Origin: Paracoccaceae bacterium
GTDB lineage: Bacteria; Pseudomonadota; Alphaproteobacteria; Rhodobacterales; Rhodobacteraceae
Length of the DNA: 64,000 nucleotides
Direction of reading: 5' to 3'
NCBI GenBank assembly: GCA_026706985.1
Contig: JAPOXR010000021.1
Location: 1-64,000, forward strand
Made by a program: the position numbers and the translations under genes. Shown one piece after another: positions 54,470 through 61,403 of this stretch (position 1 is the stretch's first letter; the number at the start of each line of letters is the position of its first letter). The notes under the pieces are model-generated. The model was not told the origin of the DNA. It did no database searches and worked only from the letters and a program-made list of their open reading frames with translations.

Positions 54470-55030
54470 TTATCCGACCTCTCTCAACGCATTCCTGAGA
54501 TTCGAAAGTTTGGTTTTCACCGTGGCGTCGACAAGCCTGGAGCCGAGTTTAGCCGAAACGCCTCCGATAACGCCGGCATCAACCGTGATCTCAAACCTGA
54601 TATCCCGACCCGATGCCCGGCGCAGCGTTTCCTTCAGCCCGGCAAGTTCGTCCCCACTCAATTCTTCGGCAGCCACGACTTCCGCGGTGATGATGCCGCG
54701 GTGATCATCGAGCAACGCCTCGAGCCGGTCGAGCATGCCCGGCAGGACAAACAACCGCCGCTTGCTGGCCATCAGAGCCAATGTGTTGCTCATCAGCACG
54801 CCGAGTTCAGCCCGGCGGGCGATCGCCGAAACCGCCGACTGCATTTCGTCGCGGGAATAGATCGGCGAAGCGATCAAGGCTCTGAAATCGCCGCCTGTCG
54901 ACAGAATTCCCCGCAACACCGCGATGTCGCTGTCGAGCGAATCCAGGCTTCCGGAATCCTTCGCGAGTTCAAACAGCGCGGTGGCATACCGCGACGCGAT
55001 TCCGGCGGAGATGGTCACATTATTTGTCAA
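54470..55030 (-). CDS. atpH: ATP synthase F1 delta subunit
   Basis: 186 residues. Links F1 to the peripheral stalk. N-terminal ASRYATALFELAKDSGSLDSLD with the helix pattern of delta/OSCP, and the C-terminal FEITVDAGVIGGVSAKLGSRLVDATVKTKLSNLR (in part: GVIGGVSAKLGSRLVDATVK). First gene of the operon; the 121 bp upstream must hold the promoter. F0 genes are expected elsewhere, as in other alphaproteobacteria. Confidence 0.95.
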   Translation of the reverse strand: MTNNVTISAGIASRYATALFELAKDSGSLDSLDSDIAVLRGILSTGGDFRALIASPIYSRDEMQSAVSAIARRAELGVLMSNTLALMASKRRLFVLPGMLDRLEALLDDHRGIITAEVVAAEELSGDELAGLKETLRRASGRDIRFEITVDAGVIGGVSAKLGSRLVDATVKTKLSNLRNALREVG

Positions 55031-55151
55031 ACCTGGGCTCCCGGTTCAGTCCGCCGCAAGGGTTTTCGGCCAATTGTCTGCTGCGGAAGGCCGCATAATA
55101 TTTCAACTGTCGATTGGCAAGCCGCATTGTACGCGGACTCCCGCCTCGCCG

Positions 55152-55916
55152 CTATGCCGCATCGCGGCCGGAGACCGGCTTGGCACCCGGTGCGGTTATG
55201 CCTTCGAGTGCCCGCAATCCACTTGCGACGGCCTCGGTCAGGGGAGGTCTATGCATCTGGAACACCCGTTTTTGGGCTTCCAGCAACAGCACTCCGCCGG
55301 CAAATCTGAGCCGGGCGTTGCTACCGAGTTTTTCGATAACGGATGCACCCGCCAGCCAGAAGCCCCTGCCGCTCGGCGGTGCGAACAGAGCTGCCCGGAT
55401 ATTCAACACGCCGAACCGGCGTTTTCCGAGGAAATTCTGCAATTGTCCGGAAGTGAATGGCCTGCCGAATCCGAATGGCGTCGCGTCACCCTTCGCCCAC
55501 AGGCCGGCACGGTTGGGCACGATGATCAGGACTTTCCCTTCCGGCGCCAGCACGCGCCAGCACTCATCCAACAATCCCCCCGGATTGGCGCCGGTCTCAA
55601 GCCCGTGCAGCATGACTATCCTGTCCGCATACCCCGTCGGCAGCGGCCAATCGGTTTCGTGGGTCAGAACCGATGTGTTGGATTTGCCGTCGGGCCAACG
55701 GACAACACCGTGGCGCGCCGGCATCAAATTCACCAGCCCCGCCGCATTGCCGACGGCATATTGCAGGACCGGCGGCGCAAACCCGTATCCGACGACGGTC
55801 AGGCCGCGCAGACTGTCCCAGATTTCAGCGGTTTTTTCCGCCAGCAACTGACCCGCGTAAATTCCAAGCCGGTTTTTTCGATAAAAATCGCGAATTTCTT
55901 CCGCATCAAGATGCAT
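55152..55916 (-). CDS. Class I SAM-dependent methyltransferase-like protein
   Basis: 254 residues. A Rossmann-type methyltransferase core is suggested by LTVVGYGFAPPVLQYA near residue 40 (a degenerate motif I), DRIVMLHGLET (motif II/III position), LLDECWRVLAPEGKVLIIVPNRAGLWA (in part: LDECWRVLAPEGKVLIIVPN), typical of methyltransferase_11. The last 60 residues, with RRFGVLNIRAALFAPP, are less conserved. Such genes are found beside gloB in alphaproteobacteria; the substrate is unknown. Divergent from gloB, 63 bp apart. Confidence 0.85.
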   Translation of the reverse strand: MHLDAEEIRDFYRKNRLGIYAGQLLAEKTAEIWDSLRGLTVVGYGFAPPVLQYAVGNAAGLVNLMPARHGVVRWPDGKSNTSVLTHETDWPLPTGYADRIVMLHGLETGANPGGLLDECWRVLAPEGKVLIIVPNRAGLWAKGDATPFGFGRPFTSGQLQNFLGKRRFGVLNIRAALFAPPSGRGFWLAGASVIEKLGSNARLRFAGGVLLLEAQKRVFQMHRPPLTEAVASGLRALEGITAPGAKPVSGRDAA

Positions 55917-55979
55917 TGTGCCGCCGCCTCGGATAATCCGGCATATCTATAGGTCAAAACCGGGAAGGAAAGTAGACGC

Positions 55980-56741
55980 ATGACCCCAGAGCTTGTGACA
56001 GTGCCCTGTTTATCGGACAATTACGCCTATCTCCTGCACAATCCAGGCAATGGCGAGACCGCAGTCGTGGATGCCCCCGAGGCCGGACCGATTGCCGCCG
56101 AACTGCGGCGGCGCGGCTGGAATGCCGACTTGATACTGATCACCCATCACCATGATGACCATATCGATGGCGTCGGGGAACTGCGCGCGGAATTCGGCGC
56201 CAAAGTGATCGGTGCCGCCGCCGACGCGCACCGGCTCCCGAAGCTCGATCAACAGGTCAGCGAGGGGGATTGCCTGCGCTTATGCGGTACCAGCGCCCAG
56301 GTGTTGGATGTCTCCGGTCACACCGTCGGGCATATCGCCTATGTCATGCCGGGGATGGCGTTCACGGCTGATTCGCTGATGGCACTCGGTTGCGGACGGG
56401 TGTTCGAGGGTACGGCGCCGATGATGTGGAACAGCCTGTGCAAACTCGCCGCCCTGCCGGCGGATACGCTGATATGCTCCGGACATGAATACACATCGGC
56501 CAATGCCCGGTTCGCACTTTCGATCGAAGCCGACAATGAGGCGCTTATCGCCAGGGCCGAAGATGTGCGGCGGGCGGTGGCGGCGGGGATCCCGACCGTG
56601 CCGTCGAAACTTTCGCTGGAACTGGCCACCAACCCCTTTCTGCGGGCAAACCTTCCATTAATGAAGGCGAAAATCGGCATGCCGGGGGCGGGTGATGCCG
56701 AAGCATTCGCTGAAATCCGGGCGCGCAAGGATCGGTTCTGA
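55980..56741 (+). CDS. gloB: Hydroxyacylglutathione hydrolase (glyoxalase II)
   Basis: 253 residues of the metallo-beta-lactamase fold. It hydrolyses S-lactoylglutathione to lactate and glutathione, the second step of methylglyoxal detoxification. PCLSDNYAYLLH start, metal motif THHHDDHIDG (about 57-66), VSGHTVGHIAYV, TADSLMALGCGRVFEGTAPMMWNSL (in part: MALGCGRVFEGTA), CSGHEYTSANARFA and the C-terminal NPFLRANLP substrate part. gshB at 29957-30898 makes its glutathione. clpA follows on the same strand. Confidence 0.95.
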   Translation: MTPELVTVPCLSDNYAYLLHNPGNGETAVVDAPEAGPIAAELRRRGWNADLILITHHHDDHIDGVGELRAEFGAKVIGAAADAHRLPKLDQQVSEGDCLRLCGTSAQVLDVSGHTVGHIAYVMPGMAFTADSLMALGCGRVFEGTAPMMWNSLCKLAALPADTLICSGHEYTSANARFALSIEADNEALIARAEDVRRAVAAGIPTVPSKLSLELATNPFLRANLPLMKAKIGMPGAGDAEAFAEIRARKDRF

Positions 56742-56839
56742 CAGTTGTCCGGATTTCGCCCAACTTGAAGCGGATCCCACTGTCACCTATATTCAACGGG
56801 TTATCCGGCGGGTGCGGTGCCACCCGCGTCGTTGCAGGT

Positions 56840-56845
56840 GGGGAG
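56840..56845 (+). promoter_or_regulatory. Shine-Dalgarno site deciding the clpA TTG start
   Basis: GGGGAG lies five bases before TTG 56851. A GTG at 56845 overlaps the site itself and so cannot use it, and no ATG is available at the conserved N-terminus. This makes TTG the best start for clpA. Confidence 0.7.
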
Positions 56846-56850
56846 TGACA

Positions 56851-59166
56851 TTGCCGAATTTTTCACCGGAGCTCGAAAGCGCTATCCATCGATCAATCGC
56901 GATGGCGAAGTCACACCGCAGTGAGTTTGTCACCCTGGATTATCTGCTTCTGGCCCTGTTGGAAGAACCGTCGGCATCGCAAGTCCTGCTCGCCTGCGGT
57001 ACGGATCTGAAACAGCTGAAAATTCAGATCAAGCGGCATCTGCTGAATGAAGCAGACATTCCCGAGGTGCAGAATCCGGAAACCGACCCGCAACCCACTG
57101 CGGGCTATACAAGGGTACTGTCGCGGGCATTGGAGCATGTCAAATCCTCGGGGCGCGATTCCGTCACCGGCGCCAACGTGCTGGTGGCGATATTCTCCGA
57201 ACGCAAGAGCACCGCGGTTGAACATTTGAGCCGCCAGGGACTCACGCGCTTCAATGTGGTCAATTTCATTGCCCACGGGATTGCCAAGGATCCGAGATAT
57301 CAGAAGTCGCAGCCGCTCGTCGGCTCCGAGGACCGCAGCGAAAGCGAGGACTGGTCCAATGCAAGCGATACCGAACAGTCGGCGCTCGCCAAATTCTGCG
57401 TCAACCTCAATGACAAGGCAAAGGCGGACAAAATCGACCCGCTTATCGGCCGCAAGGCTGAATTGGAACGCTGTTTCAAAACCCTGCTGCGGCGCAACAA
57501 GAACAACCCGATCCTTGTCGGTGACCCGGGAGTCGGAAAAACCGCCCTGGTCGAGGGCCTTGCCCTGAAAATCGTCGAAGGCGAAGCCCCGGAGGATCTG
57601 AAAGGGGCGGCCATCTATTCGCTGGATATGGGTTCAATTGTCGCCGGCACCCGCTACCGTGGTGATTTCGAAGAGCGGCTGAAGGCGGTGATCTCCGAGT
57701 TGCAGAATCATCCCGATGCGATTCTCTTTATCGACGAAATCCACACCGTGGTCGGTGCCGGAGCCGTCAGCGGCGGATCGCTGGATGCGTCCAATATTCT
57801 GAAACCCAGCCTGCATGGGGGCGAGTTGCGTTGCATTGGTTCCACGACACACAAGGAATTCAAACAATATTTCGAAAAAGACGGTGCCCTTTCCCGGCGA
57901 TTCCACAGAATCGATGTGAATGAACCCTCGCTGGACGAAACGGTATCTATTCTGCTCGGGCTGAAGAGCCGGTTTGAAAAGCATCACAAGGTCAGATTGA
58001 CCGAAGATGCGGTCAAAACCGCGGTGCAGCTCGCAAAGCGACACCTGTTCAACCGGAAGTTTCCCGACAAGGCCATCGATGTCATCGACGAAGCCGGTGC
58101 GGCGCAGCGGCTGCGGCCGCAGTCAAAGCGGCGTAAAACCATCGGTGCGAAGGAAATAGAGGAAGTGATCGCGGTGATCGCCCGCATTCCGCCGCGCCGG
58201 GTATCGCGTTCGGACGTCGATCTGCTGCAGCATCTGGAGCAGAATCTGAAGAGCACGGTGTTCGGGCAGGACAAAGCAATCGATGCATTATCGACCAATA
58301 TCAAGGTGAGCCGCGCCCGCCTGCGTGATTCGAAGAAACCGATCGGCTCGTTTCTGTTCGCCGGCCCCACCGGAGTGGGAAAGACCGAAACCGCCACGCA
58401 GTTGGCCGATGCGCTGGGCGTCGAATTGCTGCGTTTCGACATGTCCGAATTCATGGAGAAACATTCCGTCTCGCGCCTGATCGGCGCCCCGCCGGGTTAT
58501 GTCGGATTTGACCAAGGCAGCCAGCTGACTGACGGGGTTGAAAAGAGCCCGCATTGTGTCCTGTTACTTGATGAAGTCGAAAAGGCGCATATTGATGTGA
58601 CCAACCTGCTGCTGCAGGTAATGGACCATGGGAAGCTGACCGATCACAGCGGCAGGACTGTCGATTTCAGCCAGACGGTCCTGATCATGACGACCAATGC
58701 CGGAGCCGCGGAGCAGGCCAGAGAGGCGGTCGGATTCATGCGCGGGCGGCGCGAAGGCGAGGATACCGCGGCGATCGAAAAGCTGTTTTCGCCGGAATTC
58801 AGAAACCGTCTGGATGCGGTCATCAGCTTTGAGCCGCTCGCATTTCCAACGGTCAGGCGTGTCGTCGAGAAATTCGTCGACCGGTTGGAAGCGCAGCTGT
58901 TTGACCGGAATGTTCAGATCGAACTCTCTGAAGAGGCGATCAGCTGGCTGGCCGAGGAAGGTTATGACCCGAAGCTGGGAGCCCGTCCGCTGGAACGCCT
59001 GCTGCAGAGCAAGCTCAATAAGAGTCTTGCCGATGAGATCCTGTTCGGCAAATTGAAGAATGGCGGCCTGGCAAGGGTTCTGCTGGTGGATGGCGAGCTC
59101 CGCATCGAATGCGAGGAACCGGCACCACCCCGCATCCCCAACCAAACGGTTCCACAGTCGAAGTAA
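56851..59166 (+). CDS. clpA: ATP-dependent Clp protease ATP-binding subunit ClpA
   Basis: 771 residues from TTG 56851, the usual ClpA length and start (PNFSPELESAIHRSIAMAKS; cf. MPxFSxxLExxLHxAL). A longer frame upstream runs antiphase into gloB and lacks homology. Two AAA+ modules: Walker A GDPGVGKTALVEGLA starting at residue 224 and GPTGVGKTETATQLA starting at 505, with Walker B segments LFIDEIHT and VLLLDEVEKAH, the pore loop GTRYRGDFEERLK and MSEFMEKHSVSRLIGAPPGYVG (in part). It unfolds substrates for ClpP. Unusually, clpS, normally next to clpA in alphaproteobacteria, is not found in this window. Confidence 0.95.
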   Translation: MPNFSPELESAIHRSIAMAKSHRSEFVTLDYLLLALLEEPSASQVLLACGTDLKQLKIQIKRHLLNEADIPEVQNPETDPQPTAGYTRVLSRALEHVKSSGRDSVTGANVLVAIFSERKSTAVEHLSRQGLTRFNVVNFIAHGIAKDPRYQKSQPLVGSEDRSESEDWSNASDTEQSALAKFCVNLNDKAKADKIDPLIGRKAELERCFKTLLRRNKNNPILVGDPGVGKTALVEGLALKIVEGEAPEDLKGAAIYSLDMGSIVAGTRYRGDFEERLKAVISELQNHPDAILFIDEIHTVVGAGAVSGGSLDASNILKPSLHGGELRCIGSTTHKEFKQYFEKDGALSRRFHRIDVNEPSLDETVSILLGLKSRFEKHHKVRLTEDAVKTAVQLAKRHLFNRKFPDKAIDVIDEAGAAQRLRPQSKRRKTIGAKEIEEVIAVIARIPPRRVSRSDVDLLQHLEQNLKSTVFGQDKAIDALSTNIKVSRARLRDSKKPIGSFLFAGPTGVGKTETATQLADALGVELLRFDMSEFMEKHSVSRLIGAPPGYVGFDQGSQLTDGVEKSPHCVLLLDEVEKAHIDVTNLLLQVMDHGKLTDHSGRTVDFSQTVLIMTTNAGAAEQAREAVGFMRGRREGEDTAAIEKLFSPEFRNRLDAVISFEPLAFPTVRRVVEKFVDRLEAQLFDRNVQIELSEEAISWLAEEGYDPKLGARPLERLLQSKLNKSLADEILFGKLKNGGLARVLLVDGELRIECEEPAPPRIPNQTVPQSK

Positions 59167-59187
59167 CCGCTCCATGCCGGGGCCGCG

Positions 59188-59204
59188 TGACCGGTGTCCG
59201 GTCA
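59188..59204. other. Hairpin between convergent clpA and recD2
   Basis: TGACCGG-TGT-CCGGTCA is a perfect 7-bp stem with a three-base loop, starting 22 bp after the clpA stop and overlapping the recD2 stop codon. No T-tract follows on either strand, so it may only slow RNA decay or weakly end transcription from both sides. Confidence 0.45.
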
Positions 59205-61382
59205 TTGCATCAATGTCCGTAAGAGCGACACACGTTCCCGGCCTTCGCCGCCGCGCACCGCCATTCCGATAGCCCGTTTCTGACCGACCAGAACCACCAG
59301 ATTCTTGCCGCGCGTAATCCCGGTATAAAGCAGCTTCCGCTTCAGCATAATGAAATGCTGTGTCATTACCGGGATCACGACCGCCGGAAATTCCGATCCC
59401 TGGCTCTTATGGATGGTCACCGCATAGGCTGGCAGCAGCCCATCCAACTCATCGAAATCCAGCTCAACCTCACGCCGGCCGAAGCTGACATTGAGATGCC
59501 CGTCATTCCGCGAAATCCCGGAAATGAAACCGATATCGCCATTGAACACGTATTTGTCGTAATTGTTCCGAGTCTGCATGACCTTGTCGCCGAGGGCGAA
59601 GTCCCAGCCAAACCGTTCCACTTTTTCATCCCGCTCCGGATTGAGCAGCGGCTGCAGCGCCGCGTTCAAGCCCTGCACACCGAGCGAACCCCGGATCATC
59701 GGGCAAAGCACCTGAATATCGCGCGCCGGGTCGAAGCCGAAGCGATCCGGAATTCTTTCACACACCAGTTTCAATGTCTTGCTCAGCGCATCATCAGCCG
59801 TATCGGCGCCAACGAAGTAAAAATCGCTGCCATCTTCCTGCCACATCTCCGGCAGCTTGCCGGAATTAACCAGATGCGCGTTCCGGATAATACGGCTTGC
59901 CGCCGCCTGCCTGAACACTTCGGCAAGCCGCACCACCGGTACAAGCTGCGACTCAATGATGTCAGCCAGCACCCGGCCCGGACCGACCGACGGCAATTGA
60001 TCAACATCGCCGACCAGAATCAGCGCCGCCTGGTCCGGAAGCGCCTGCAGCAGGGAATTCATCAGCGGCACATCGATCATCGATGCCTCATCGACGATCA
60101 GCAGATCGCACTCCAGGCGATTATCCGGTCCGTGCCGGAACCCGCCTTGCGGATCAAATGCAAGCAGCCTGTGAATCGTCGACGCCGGCAGACGGGTTGC
60201 CTCAGTCATCCGCTTCGCCGCCCGGCCCGTCGGTGCACACAGCTTGATATCGACCTTCAGCGGCGACAGAATTTCCAGAATCGTGTTCACGATCGTGGTT
60301 TTGCCGACCCCCGGCCCGCCGGTGATAACGGTCAGTTTCGAACTGACTGAGGTGCGCACCGCGTTGCTTTGACTGTCGCCGAATGTGATTCCGGCGCGAC
60401 GCTCGGCCCAGGGCACCGCCTTATCACAGTCGATGGCACGCCATGGCGGCGTGCCCCGGCGTAGAACCCGCAGCCGGTCGGCAATCCCCTGCTCGGCATG
60501 GTACAGTTCGGGATGGAAAGCACAGCTTTGCCCGGAAACATCCGCCGGAATGAGTTCCTGCTGCTTGAACTCAAGGTAAATCGCCTGTTCCGCCAGGCAG
60601 CCTTCAACCGACATCAGCTCCGCTGCCTTTGCCGTGAGCTCGGTCACCGGGACGCCGCAATGCCCCTCATTTGACGCTTCCCTGACCAGATGGATGATTC
60701 CGGCCCGGATGCGCCGCATATCGGTTTCCTCATAGCCGGCACCGAGTGCCAGCGAATCGGCGGTCTTGAATCCGACCCCATGGATTTCCCTTGCCAGCCG
60801 GTAGGGGTTTGTTTTCAGAACCTCGACCGCCTCCTTGCCGTAATGGCGCCGAATCCGGTTAGCCAGCGCCGGACCGATGCCGTAGGAATGCAGATGCAGC
60901 ATGACATCCCGGGTTTCTCTTTGCCGGTCCCAGGACTGCTTGATCTTCCGTGCCCGTGTTTTGCCGATGCCCTCGACTTCCAGAAGCCTGTCGGGATCAG
61001 ACTCGATGATATCGAACACCCCGCTGCCGAAAGCCTTCACGATCTTGTCGGCAAAATGACTTCCAATCCCCTCGACCGCATCGGAACTGAGATAGATCCG
61101 CATCGCTTCATCACTTGATGGCGGTTTCGTCGAAATGGACTCGGCGACAAACTGCCTGCCGAATTTCGGATGGCTCGACCAATTGCCGGACGCATCAATG
61201 GATTCACCTTCGCTGACGGCGGCACAGGACCCGACCACCCGCACTGTTCTGCGATGTGCTCCGGTTTCCACATTCAACACGCTGAAACCATTATCCCCGT
61301 TGCGGAATACAATTCTTCTGACGATGCCCGCGATGGATTCCGAAGCCGGTACTGATCGGTTAGAAATTATGCTCTCCCGCAC
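59202..61382 (-). CDS. RecD2-like SF1B DNA helicase
   Basis: 726 residues. 5'-3' helicase with an N-terminal OB/HhH part (SGVFDIIESDPDRLLEVEGIGKTRARKIKQSW, in part: LLEVEGIGKTRARKI; AHGVGFKTADSLALG-like at about 190-210) and motor domains: Walker A VITGGPGVGKTTIVNTIL near 350-360, DEASMIDVPLM (motif II), VGDVDQLPSVGPG (motif III) and the C-terminal TIHKSQGSEFPAV plus YTGITRGKNLVVLVG. It has no RecB/RecC neighbours, the feature of stand-alone RecD2/YrrC helicases, which act in replication-fork maintenance and mismatch-related repair. Convergent with clpA. Confidence 0.93.
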   Translation of the reverse strand: MRESIISNRSVPASESIAGIVRRIVFRNGDNGFSVLNVETGAHRRTVRVVGSCAAVSEGESIDASGNWSSHPKFGRQFVAESISTKPPSSDEAMRIYLSSDAVEGIGSHFADKIVKAFGSGVFDIIESDPDRLLEVEGIGKTRARKIKQSWDRQRETRDVMLHLHSYGIGPALANRIRRHYGKEAVEVLKTNPYRLAREIHGVGFKTADSLALGAGYEETDMRRIRAGIIHLVREASNEGHCGVPVTELTAKAAELMSVEGCLAEQAIYLEFKQQELIPADVSGQSCAFHPELYHAEQGIADRLRVLRRGTPPWRAIDCDKAVPWAERRAGITFGDSQSNAVRTSVSSKLTVITGGPGVGKTTIVNTILEILSPLKVDIKLCAPTGRAAKRMTEATRLPASTIHRLLAFDPQGGFRHGPDNRLECDLLIVDEASMIDVPLMNSLLQALPDQAALILVGDVDQLPSVGPGRVLADIIESQLVPVVRLAEVFRQAAASRIIRNAHLVNSGKLPEMWQEDGSDFYFVGADTADDALSKTLKLVCERIPDRFGFDPARDIQVLCPMIRGSLGVQGLNAALQPLLNPERDEKVERFGWDFALGDKVMQTRNNYDKYVFNGDIGFISGISRNDGHLNVSFGRREVELDFDELDGLLPAYAVTIHKSQGSEFPAVVIPVMTQHFIMLKRKLLYTGITRGKNLVVLVGQKRAIGMAVRGGEGRERVSLLRTLMQ

Positions 61383-61403
61383 ATAGCTCAGCCGTCATAC
61401 CAC

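Noticed and set aside
56692..56850. ClpA start at ATG 56692 inside gloB
   Set aside because: The extra 53 residues overlap gloB and have no similarity to ClpA; TTG 56851 has GGGGAG upstream and the family N-terminus.
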